This document shows, piece by piece, positions 48,673 through 55,683 of a stretch of 64,000 nucleotides of DNA. The translations under genes and the position numbers were made by a program. Within the stretch, counting starts at the first letter, position 1. Each line of letters starts with the position of its first letter. Location of the stretch: contig OY969774.1 of the NCBI GenBank assembly GCA_963702955.1, positions 2,108,001 to 2,172,000 on the forward strand, written 5' to 3'. Under the pieces are notes generated by a model that made no database searches, was not told the DNA's origin, and was given only the letters and a program-made list of their open reading frames with translations. This stretch comes from VRUE01 sp963702955. Its GTDB lineage: Bacteria; Actinomycetota; Thermoleophilia; Solirubrobacterales; 70-9.

Positions 48673-49412
48673 CGCGTCGCCCCCGCCTTGCGCGGCCGGA
48701 ACTGGCCGACCAGCAGCACGACCAGCCCCTTGAAGATGAAGAAGGCCGAGCGCAGCGGCGTCAGGAAGGAGCTGCCGCCGGCCCGCTCGAGCATCCGCAC
48801 CGGCACCTCCTCGACCCGCAGCCCCTCGCGCACCGCAAGCTGCAGCGACTCGATCTCGGCGAAGTCGGGCGAGTAGTTCTCGCTGAACAGCTCCATCACC
48901 CGGCGGTTGGCCGCCCGCATGCCGCTGGTCGTGTCGGTGAAGCGCTGCCGCGTCGCCAGCGTCAGGAAGAAGCGGAAGACGCTGATGCCGATCCGCCGCG
49001 AGATCGTCGCCTTGTAGTCGTCGGCCCCGCCGGCGTCGCCCCCCTCGGCGGAGTCGCGCTCGCGGTAGCGCGAGCCGATCACCAGGTCGGCGCGGTCGGC
49101 GTAGACCTCGTCGAGCAGCCGCGCCACCTCGGCCGGCGGGTGCTGGCCGTCGGCGTCGAGATGGGCGCAGTGGTCGTAGCCCTCGCGCATCGCGTAGAGG
49201 TAGCCGGTCTGCAGCGCCGCTCCCAGGCCCTGGTTGAAGGGCAGCGAGGCGACGGTCGCGCCGGCCGCCCGCGCGCTTGCCGCGGTGGCGTCGGTCGAGC
49301 CGTCGTCGATCACCAGCACATCGGCGTCGGGCAGGCACCCGCGCACGTCGGCGATCACCGCCGCGACCGAGTCGGCCTCGTTCCAGGCGGGGATGAAGAC
49401 CAGCGTGCTCAC
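48669..49412 (-). CDS. GT2 family glycosyltransferase (DPM1/GtrB-like)
   Basis: 247-residue GT-A fold enzyme. The start VSTLVFIPAWNEADSVAAVI is the family N terminus, followed by LVIDDGSTDATAASARAAGA (UDP/GDP-sugar binding) and the DXD-type HLDADGQHPPAEVARLL (about residues 93-109). The polyprenol-phosphate sugar transferase pattern RRIGISVFRFFLTLATRQRFTDTTSGMRA (about 150-178) suggests transfer of a sugar to a polyprenyl phosphate. The C-terminal FFIFKGLVVLLVGQF is membrane-associated. GTG 49412 was chosen; GAGAAT stands 6 nt upstream. It forms an operon with the DUF2304 gene. Confidence 0.88.
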   Translation of the reverse strand: MSTLVFIPAWNEADSVAAVIADVRGCLPDADVLVIDDGSTDATAASARAAGATVASLPFNQGLGAALQTGYLYAMREGYDHCAHLDADGQHPPAEVARLLDEVYADRADLVIGSRYRERDSAEGGDAGGADDYKATISRRIGISVFRFFLTLATRQRFTDTTSGMRAANRRVMELFSENYSPDFAEIESLQLAVREGLRVEEVPVRMLERAGGSSFLTPLRSAFFIFKGLVVLLVGQFRPRKAGATR

Positions 49413-49489
49413 GCGGCGATTCTCCCACGCGGTCGGGCGCCCCCGCACCCGGCACAGGGCCGCGGCCCTCTTTGTGTTAGTAAATCTTC

Positions 49490-50791
49490 ATGCGACAGAT
49501 CGGAATCAGGCTCTGGCTGGTCGGCGCCTTCGCCGCGGTCACCCTGCTCACCGCCGGCGTCGTCTACCTGCTCGGCGACCGCCCGCGCGCCGTGCTCGCC
49601 GCGATCGCCCTCGGCGTCCTCGCCGGCTTCTTCATCGCGGTCGGGATCTCGCACCGCGTGACCCGCCTCTCCCGCGCCGCCGGCCAGCTCGCCGCCGGCG
49701 TCTTCGACACCCCGCTGGAGACCGGCGGCCGCGACGAGATCGGCGACCTCGCCCGCGCGCTCGACTCGATGCGCGCCTCGCTGAAGGAGAGCTTCGGCGT
49801 CCTCACCGCCGACCGCAACAAGCTGAAAGCGATCTTCGACGGCCTCACCGACGCGGTGATCGTCGTCGACGAGGACGGCACCCCCCGCTTCTCCAACCGC
49901 GCCGCGGCGAAGCTGCTCGACCCGACCGGGCAGCCGCCGGAGTCGATGCAGCCCCAGCTCAAGCGCGCCGCCGAGCTCGGCTTCGCCGCCCACCCGGCGC
50001 TGCGGATCGGCGACCGCGCCTACGCGATGTCCGCCCGCTCCCTGCCGAAAGAGCGCGCCGTGCTCGTCCTCGCCCGCGACCGCACCGACGAGATGCGCCG
50101 CGAGCTGGCCGAAGCCGACTTCATCTCCAACGCCGCGCACGAGCTGCGCAACCCGCTGGCCGGCATCTCCAGCGCGATCGAGGTCCTGCAGGAGGGCGCC
50201 AAGGACGACCCGCGGGCGCTCGACCACTTCCTCGGCCGCCTCGCCGAGGACACCGAGCGGATGAACCGGCTGACCAAATCGCTGCTCACCCTGGCCCGGG
50301 TCGAGTCGATCGGCGCCGGGGAGACCGAGGTGGTCGACGTCGTCGCCGCGGTCGAGGACTCGGTCGCCGCGGTCGAGGCGCCGGCGCACATCCGGGTCGG
50401 CGTCGAGGTCGAGCCCGAGCTGACCGCCAAGGGCGACCCGACCCTGCTGCGCCAGGTGCTGGTCGGCCTGCTGACCAACGCCTTCAAGCACACGCAGCTG
50501 CCCGGGCGCGTTACCGTTCGCGGCCGGCGCGACGGCGAGACGGAGGTGGTCTTGGAGGTGATCGACACGGGAACCGGGATTCCGGAGGCGGAGATAGAGC
50601 GCGTGTTCGAGCGCTTCTACCGCCGCGACGAGTCGCGCAAGCAGGAGGGCTTCGGCCTCGGCCTGGCGATCGCCCGCCGCATGGTCAGCGTGATGGACGG
50701 CGAGATCGGCGCCCGCTCGGTCGAGGGCGAGGGCAGCACCTTCTGGGTCCGCCTGCCCGTCGCCGAACCGACCCCGACGCCGGTCGCATGA
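49490..50791 (+). CDS. Membrane sensor histidine kinase
   Basis: 433-residue kinase. Two hydrophobic helices lie near residues 8-28 and 35-53, followed by a HAMP-like linker (HRVTRLSRAAGQLAAGVFDT), then a PAS-like domain (about 115-195, AIFDGLTDAVIVVDEDGTPRF). HisKA carries H217 in FISNAAHELRNPLAGI. The HATPase domain has N-box TNAFKHT, G1 DTGTGIPE, F-box ERFYRRDES and G2 GFGLGLAIAR. There is almost no external sensing loop between the helices, so the signal may be membrane-borne or cytoplasmic. A TAGTAA hexamer 6 nt before ATG suggests a leaderless start. Partner regulator at 50826. Confidence 0.93.
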   Translation: MRQIGIRLWLVGAFAAVTLLTAGVVYLLGDRPRAVLAAIALGVLAGFFIAVGISHRVTRLSRAAGQLAAGVFDTPLETGGRDEIGDLARALDSMRASLKESFGVLTADRNKLKAIFDGLTDAVIVVDEDGTPRFSNRAAAKLLDPTGQPPESMQPQLKRAAELGFAAHPALRIGDRAYAMSARSLPKERAVLVLARDRTDEMRRELAEADFISNAAHELRNPLAGISSAIEVLQEGAKDDPRALDHFLGRLAEDTERMNRLTKSLLTLARVESIGAGETEVVDVVAAVEDSVAAVEAPAHIRVGVEVEPELTAKGDPTLLRQVLVGLLTNAFKHTQLPGRVTVRGRRDGETEVVLEVIDTGTGIPEAEIERVFERFYRRDESRKQEGFGLGLAIARRMVSVMDGEIGARSVEGEGSTFWVRLPVAEPTPTPVA

Positions 50792-50825
50792 GCGGCGGCT
50801 CTCTATATATAGGGGCGGGAGCCGG

Positions 50826-51521
50826 ATGAGCAGCGGCCGCATCCTGATCGCCGACGACGAGCCCTCGGTCCGCGACTCGGTCGGCTACGCGCTGGCGCAG
50901 GAGGGCTTCGAGGTGACCGGCGCCGCCGACGGCGACGAGGCGACCGCGCAGCTCGCCGACGGCATCCCCTTCGACCTGCTGATCCTCGACATCATGATGC
51001 CCGGGCCGAGCGGGCTCGACATCTGCCGCGACGTCCGCTCCCGCAGCCCGGTGCCGATCATCCTCCTGACCGCCAAGGACGCCGAGGTCGACAAGGTGGT
51101 CGGGCTCGAGGTCGGCGCCGACGACTACGTCACCAAGCCGTTCTCGGTGCGCGAGCTGCTCGGCCGCGTCCGCGCCCAGCTGCGCCGCCGCGAGCTCGAC
51201 CGCGCGCCGCTCTCCCAGGCGGTCCGGGTCGAAGCCGGCCCGGTGGCGATCGACCTCGTCCGCCACGTCGCCACGGTGCGCGACCAGCCGGTCAACCTGA
51301 CCCGCTCCGAGTTCCAGCTGCTGCGCCTGCTGGTCGGCCGCGCCGGCGAGGTCTTCCCCCGCCGCCAGATCATGGAGGAGCTGTGGCAGACCGAGTTCGA
51401 CGGCGACGAGCGCGCCTGCGACGTCCACATCTCCAACCTGCGCCAGAAGGTCGAGCGCGACCCCCAGCACCCCGAGCTGGTCCTCACCGTGCGCGGCGTC
51501 GGCTACAAGTTCGAAGGCTGA
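50826..51521 (+). CDS. OmpR/PhoB-family response regulator
   Basis: 231-residue regulator paired with the preceding kinase. The receiver has DDE near the N terminus (LIADDEPSVRD), phospho-acceptor D55 in LLILDIMMPGPSG, Thr in ILLTAKD and Lys in DYVTKPFSVREL. The C-terminal winged helix has NLTRSEFQLLRLLVGRAGEV and the recognition segment ERACDVHISNLRQKVE, ending in LTVRGVGYKFEG. ATG 50826 has GGGAG upstream. TATATATAGG (50804-50813) in the 34-nt gap is a possible separate promoter for the regulator. Confidence 0.94.
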   Translation: MSSGRILIADDEPSVRDSVGYALAQEGFEVTGAADGDEATAQLADGIPFDLLILDIMMPGPSGLDICRDVRSRSPVPIILLTAKDAEVDKVVGLEVGADDYVTKPFSVRELLGRVRAQLRRRELDRAPLSQAVRVEAGPVAIDLVRHVATVRDQPVNLTRSEFQLLRLLVGRAGEVFPRRQIMEELWQTEFDGDERACDVHISNLRQKVERDPQHPELVLTVRGVGYKFEG

Positions 51522-51590
51522 GCGCTTCGCGTCACAGAGAATTTGCATTCTGCGCGCCACGCGTGCGGCCGAAGCCTTTACGGTGCAATG

Positions 51591-51938
51591 ATGGACGCTA
51601 TGAGAGAGACTTGGACCGACGTTCGGCTGGACGGCTTCGCCGCGCAAGTCAACAAGCGCTTCGACGGGGTCGACAAGCGCTTCGACATACTTGAGCTCCG
51701 CGTCAACAACGGCTTCAACCGGGTCGACGCCGACCTGCGTGCCCTGCGCGAGGAGACGAAGGCGGAATTCGTCGCGGTTCGCGGCGAGATGAGCTCTCGC
51801 TTCGACAACGTCGACAAGCGCTTCGAGCGAGTCGAGAGCCGGATCGACGACCTTCACCGCACCTTGCTCCAGCTCGGCGGCGGCGCGATCGCCACGATGG
51901 TGGTCGGCTTCCTCGGCGTCATCGTCACGCAGTTGTAG
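51591..51938 (+). CDS. Coiled-coil protein with C-terminal membrane anchor
   Basis: 115-residue protein. MDAMRETWTDVRLDGFAAQV is followed by heptad repeats (VNKRFDGVDKRFDILELRVN, RVDADLRALREETKAEFVAV, SSRFDNVDKRFERVESRIDD) forming a long coil. The tail GGGAIATMVVGFLGVIVTQL is a single transmembrane helix, so the coil is anchored in the membrane with the N terminus in the cytoplasm. It is the intact paralogue of the frameshifted gene at 7634-8087. TACGGT is 6 nt before ATG 51591 (another ATG at 51588). The function is unknown; such small coils may act as scaffolds or phage-type holin-associated proteins. Confidence 0.75.
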   Translation: MDAMRETWTDVRLDGFAAQVNKRFDGVDKRFDILELRVNNGFNRVDADLRALREETKAEFVAVRGEMSSRFDNVDKRFERVESRIDDLHRTLLQLGGGAIATMVVGFLGVIVTQL

Positions 51939-52032
51939 CGAACCCCGTATGCCACCTAACCGGGGAGAGTCTGCTGCTCTGCGCCCTTGTAGAGGTGCAT
52001 GCACTTCGACAACGGGTGGTACCCTATAAGGC

Positions 52033-52257
52033 ATGAAGAAGACGAGTCTCTACCTGGAGCCCTGGGTGGACCGGGAGTTGCGGCGGATCGCCGAGGCGGA
52101 GGGCAAGAGCAAGGCAGAGGTGATCCGCGAAGCCCTGGCGGCTCGGGCAATGGAAGCGCCCCCGCAGCCGAAGATCAAGGCGATCGGGATCTTCAAGGGC
52201 CCGGGGGACCTTTCGCAGAACGTCGATCGCTACCTCGAGGGCTTAGGCGAAGATTGA
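52033..52257 (+). CDS. Ribbon-helix-helix antitoxin (VapB-type)
   Basis: 74-residue antitoxin with an RHH domain: KKTSLYLEPWVDRELRRIAEAEG (beta strand and first helix, about residues 2-24) and KSKAEVIREALAARA (second helix, 25-39). A C-terminal toxin-binding segment ends NVDRYLEGLGED. TACCCT stands 7 nt before the ATG. It overlaps the toxin by 4 bp (TTGA). RHH antitoxins typically autorepress. Confidence 0.85.
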   Translation: MKKTSLYLEPWVDRELRRIAEAEGKSKAEVIREALAARAMEAPPQPKIKAIGIFKGPGDLSQNVDRYLEGLGED

Positions 52258-52670
52258 TCGTCCTCGACACGTCGTTCCTCGTAGCGCTGCTCGACGAGGA
52301 CGACACCGGCCACCAGATCGCCGGTCGCTGGTATGCCGAGAAGAGGAGCCCCTTCACCACCACCCCTCTTGTCCTGGTCGAGCTCGACCACATGCTGCGG
52401 ACCCGGGCGCCGGCCGCGGTAGGGCCGTTCTATAACGAGATCCGCGCCGGCAGCCTCGGCGTCGAATGGTGGCCCGGCCTCGACAAGCAGGCCGCCGATG
52501 TCGCCGACCGCTACGCGGAGCTCGGGCTCGGCCTGGTCAACGCCTCTCTCGTAGTGCTTGCCGGCGTGCTCGAGACCAACCGCATCGCCACCTTCGACGA
52601 GCGCCACTTCCGCGCCGTCGAGCCGCTCGACGGCGCCGCCGCCTTCACGCTCTTCCCGGAAGACGCCTGA
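52254..52670 (+). CDS. PIN-domain toxin (VapC-type)
   Basis: 138-residue PIN nuclease. The first catalytic acid is in LIVLDTSFLVALLDEDDTGH (residues 1-20, D5). A Glu in VLVELDHMLRTRA (about residue 43) is the second. The C-terminal pair is NASLVVLAGVLETNRIATFDERHFRAVEPL, with Asp-Glu before the Arg-His-Phe motif. VapC toxins cut tRNA or rRNA. Start TTG 52254 is coupled to the antitoxin stop. The length fits the family. Confidence 0.88.
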   Translation: MIVLDTSFLVALLDEDDTGHQIAGRWYAEKRSPFTTTPLVLVELDHMLRTRAPAAVGPFYNEIRAGSLGVEWWPGLDKQAADVADRYAELGLGLVNASLVVLAGVLETNRIATFDERHFRAVEPLDGAAAFTLFPEDA

Positions 52671-52719
52671 GTGTCAACAGGATTGCGTTTGGTTCAACTA
52701 AACGCTAATCTACTTGCAT

Positions 52720-53877
52720 ATGGTTCAACGCCGATACTGGATCGAGCTTGTCGAGCGGGCGTGGGAGCGGCGCTCGGTCGTCTGGCTCGCCGGGGTCCGC
52801 CGCGTCGGCAAGACCTTTCTCTGCCGGAGCCTGGACGGGGTCCAGTACTTCGACTGCGAGCTGCCGCGGACGCGCCGCTTGATGGAGGACCCCGAGGGCT
52901 TCCTGCGCGAGCGTGAAGGGGAGCGGATCGTGCTCGACGAGGTTCACCGCCTCGCCAACCCCTCGGAGCTGCTGAAGATCGCGGCCGACCACTTTCCCAA
53001 GACGCGCGTCCTCGCGACCGGCTCCTCCACGCTCGAGGCCGGCGCCAAGTTTCGCGACACGCTGACCGGCCGCAGGGAGACCGTCTGGCTGACGCCGATG
53101 ATCGCCGCCGACCTGGCCGACTTCGGGCAGGAGGACGTCAGCCACCGGCTCCTGCGCGGCGGCCTGCCACCCTTCTTCCTCGCCGGCGAGCTACCGGAGC
53201 GGGACTTCCAGGACTGGATCGACGCCTACTGGGCGAAGGACGTCCAGGAGCTGTTCCGGCTCGAGCGCCGCTGGTCGTTCCAGCGCTTCCTCGAGCTGCT
53301 CTTCGGGCAGAGCGGCGGCATCTTCGAGGCGACCCGCTTCGCCGCGCCGTGCGAGGTCAGCCGGCAGACGATCTCCAACTACCTGGCGGCCCTGGAGGCG
53401 ACCTTCGTCGCCCACGTCGTCCGGCCCTTCAGCTCCCGCCGGTCAACCGAGATCGTCGCCGCGCCGAAGGTATACGGGTTCGACACCGGCTTCGTCAGCT
53501 ACTACTGCGGCTGGGACACGCCCCGCCCCGACGATCTCGGCATCCTCTGGGAGCATTACGTGCTGAACGAGATCCAGGGTCGCCTGCAGCGTCGCGGCCT
53601 GCGCTACTGGCGCAACAAGCACGGCGCCGAGGTCGACTTCGTAATGCCTCGCCGCGGCCGGAAAGGGCCCGTCGCGATAGAGGCCAAGTTGAAGGCGGCG
53701 TCCTTCGCCCCCGCCGCGCTCGCGGCGTTCAGGCGCGTCTACCCCGACGGGCCGAGCTTTGTCGTCGCCACCGACGTCGACGATTCCTACCGGCGCTCCT
53801 ACGACGGCTTCGAGGTCGAGTTCGCCTCCCTCGATCGGCTCGTCGAGCAGCTCGCCAAAGAGCCGCTCGCGGCCTGA
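52720..53877 (+). CDS. AAA ATPase with DUF4143-type C-terminal domain
   Basis: 385-residue ATPase. The P-loop is LAGVRRVGKTFLCRSL (about residues 23-38). Walker B is RIVLDEVHRL. A sensor-like ATGSSTLEAGAKFRDTLTGRR region follows. The C-terminal part (GFDTGFVSYYC onward, GILWEHYVLNEIQGRL, RYWRNKHGAEVDFVM) is a PD-(D/E)XK-like nuclease fold as in DUF4143 ATPases. Many such genes are adjacent to toxin-antitoxin modules, as here with VapBC. TAATCT stands 8 nt before ATG 52720, with a GGTTCAAC direct repeat at 52691 and 52721. Confidence 0.82.
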   Translation: MVQRRYWIELVERAWERRSVVWLAGVRRVGKTFLCRSLDGVQYFDCELPRTRRLMEDPEGFLREREGERIVLDEVHRLANPSELLKIAADHFPKTRVLATGSSTLEAGAKFRDTLTGRRETVWLTPMIAADLADFGQEDVSHRLLRGGLPPFFLAGELPERDFQDWIDAYWAKDVQELFRLERRWSFQRFLELLFGQSGGIFEATRFAAPCEVSRQTISNYLAALEATFVAHVVRPFSSRRSTEIVAAPKVYGFDTGFVSYYCGWDTPRPDDLGILWEHYVLNEIQGRLQRRGLRYWRNKHGAEVDFVMPRRGRKGPVAIEAKLKAASFAPAALAAFRRVYPDGPSFVVATDVDDSYRRSYDGFEVEFASLDRLVEQLAKEPLAA

Positions 53878-54340
53878 GCGAGTCCCGACCTCGCAGGCGG
53901 TCGAGGGTCAGAAACATCTCGGTCGCGCCTCGGCCTCGATCACCTCTCGGATTACACGCCGGTACCTAAGGCCTTCTGGCGTTCCAGAGCCATTTAACGC
54001 CATCGCAGTCGCGCCGATCGCGTTCTAGGAACACAACCTTTTTCTTGACGGTTCTGACACGAGGTGTTTCAATAACGCCTGATTCATGTACGCAGTTGTT
54101 CAAAACTGCGAGATCCGCCCTCAGGACGGGCAGGGAAGCACCACAGGGACCGGGCCCAAGGGAAGGGCCCGAAGGGACAACGGAGAGATCAACGTGACCA
54201 AAGCGCCCCGATCGGGCCACGAGCCTTCTTCTTACACAGCGGCACCCGCCGGGAGCTGGGTTCCCGTCGGCCTCATTGACAGATCGATTCGGCCGGCCGG
54301 GCTAACCCCGGCGGGCGTTACTACACAAGGGAGATAACAC
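53878..54340. other. 463-nt gene-free region holding a promoter and a structured leader
   Basis: A strong-looking housekeeping promoter is TTGACG (54045-54050), 17 nt, TTCAAT (54068-54073). This predicts a leader of about 260 nt before GTG 54341. Hairpins in the leader include CGCAGTT/AACTGCG (54091-54110), GCCC/GGGC near 54117 and GGGCCC/GGGCCC near 54148. A small frame (54086-54337, MYAVVQNCEIRPQDG) is possible but has no support. The region 53878-54040 shows nothing I recognise. Confidence 0.55.
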
Positions 54341-55564
54341 GTGAAACGTCTGACCATCCTGCTCGCCGCGTTGGGGGCGCTGATGCTCGTCCCCGTCGCC
54401 GCCGCGAGCGCAGCGACTAACACCCACATCGCCATCTCGGGCAACGGCGGCGGCGAAGTCTACGGCGCAACGGGCGCCGAAGGCGGCGTCCCGCACGTCG
54501 AATGCTCCTACGCCTCGCCCGGTCCTCAGACCGGCGTCTGCGACACCGAAGCTCAGATAAACCCGACCTTCGGAATCCCCGCCATCCAGGTGTACCAGAA
54601 AGCCGCCCCCGGTTCCGCCTTCGCCGGCTGGACGGTCGAAGAAACGGTTGCGGAAGGCGTCTTCCCCGTCGCGGGCTGCGAACCGGGCAGCGAATTCTGC
54701 TCCATCTTCATCATCGAAGGCGAAGCGACGATCAAAGCCGTCTTCAACAAGGCCTTCACGGTCGAAAAGTCAGGCGGCGAAGGCACGGTAGTCGGCGCCA
54801 ACTCGGGGATGGAATGCACCCCCTCCCAGAGCTCCTGCTCGAAGGCATACGAAGGCCCGGAGACCCTGACCGCCTCCCCGGCGGCGGGCTATGCCTTCTC
54901 CAAATGGAAAGGCTGCACGACCGCGGTCGGACTGAAATGCGAAATCACCGCGGTCACTTCATCGACCAAAGTGATCGCCTACTTCATCCCGACCAAGACC
55001 TTCACGGTCGAAAAGGCGGGCTCGGGCTACGGCAAGGTGACCTCGACCGGGATCAGCTGCGACGAAAGCTGCTCGACCGCCGGCTCGGCGATCCAAAGCG
55101 GCAAAGTCGTCAAGGTCAAAGCCATCCCGGCGAAAGGCTCTAAAGCCGCCGTGGTCGAAAGCGAAACCGGCTCGGCGATCGGCAACTGCCCCGGCGGGGA
55201 AGCCGCCTGCGAATTCACGATCGAAGCCGACAGCTCGGTCAAAGTGAAGTTCGAACCGAAGCCGACCAAAGTCGTGACCCTCAACCTGACCGGCCCCGGC
55301 GCCTTCAAAGGCAAAGTCACGGGCAAATCGCTGCTCGTCAAAGGCCTCGTCAAGTCGAGCCTCAGCTGCGGCACCGGCTGCACGACGACCAAAGAGGCCT
55401 TCTATGAAGGCGACGAAGTCGAACTGACCGCCACCGCCTCGGCGGGCTACTCGTTCAACGGCTGGACGGTCGAAGGCGGCAGTGCCGGCAACTGCACGGG
55501 CAAAACCACCCCCTGCAAGGCGCCGATCGACGCCGTCAAGACGGTCTCGGCCGAATTCAAATAG
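54341..55564 (+). CDS. Secreted protein with divergent InlB-type beta repeats
   Basis: 407-residue exported protein. The signal peptide KRLTILLAALGALMLVPVAA ends around ASAATN (cleavage near residue 25). Four repeats of a G-x-V…C…C…L-T-A…G-Y-x-F-x-x-W…C…V-x-A-x-F pattern are visible (for example TASPAAGYAFSKWKGC and TATASAGYSFNGWTVEG), like divergent InlB B-repeats, with paired cysteines. The substrate or partner is unknown; adhesion or a wall-associated role is plausible. GTG 54341 has AAGGGAG 7 nt upstream. The Glu codon GAA is used far more than in the housekeeping genes. Confidence 0.78.
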   Translation: MKRLTILLAALGALMLVPVAAASAATNTHIAISGNGGGEVYGATGAEGGVPHVECSYASPGPQTGVCDTEAQINPTFGIPAIQVYQKAAPGSAFAGWTVEETVAEGVFPVAGCEPGSEFCSIFIIEGEATIKAVFNKAFTVEKSGGEGTVVGANSGMECTPSQSSCSKAYEGPETLTASPAAGYAFSKWKGCTTAVGLKCEITAVTSSTKVIAYFIPTKTFTVEKAGSGYGKVTSTGISCDESCSTAGSAIQSGKVVKVKAIPAKGSKAAVVESETGSAIGNCPGGEAACEFTIEADSSVKVKFEPKPTKVVTLNLTGPGAFKGKVTGKSLLVKGLVKSSLSCGTGCTTTKEAFYEGDEVELTATASAGYSFNGWTVEGGSAGNCTGKTTPCKAPIDAVKTVSAEFK

Positions 55565-55605
55565 GAGCAAAAGCAAGGCAGTAGGCAGCACAGAAGCAAG
55601 CCAAG

Positions 55606-55635
55606 GCCCCGGGAGCAGACCTCTGCTCCCGGGGC
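55606..55635 (+). terminator. Strong hairpin after the InlB-repeat gene
   Basis: GCCCCGGGAGCAGA and TCTGCTCCCGGGGC form a perfect 14-bp stem with a CC loop, about 40 nt after the stop codon. No T-tract follows. It is 49 nt upstream of the next start codon. Confidence 0.75.
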
Positions 55636-55683
55636 GGAGGCCAGGGACATGGGCCAGGCAGGGACACAGGGAAAGGATCTCCT

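Noticed and set aside
54086..54337. Small ORF MYAVVQNCEIRPQDG… in the leader
   Set aside because: Composition is unlike a protein, no ribosome-binding site is present, and it overlaps the predicted hairpins; kept only as a remark.
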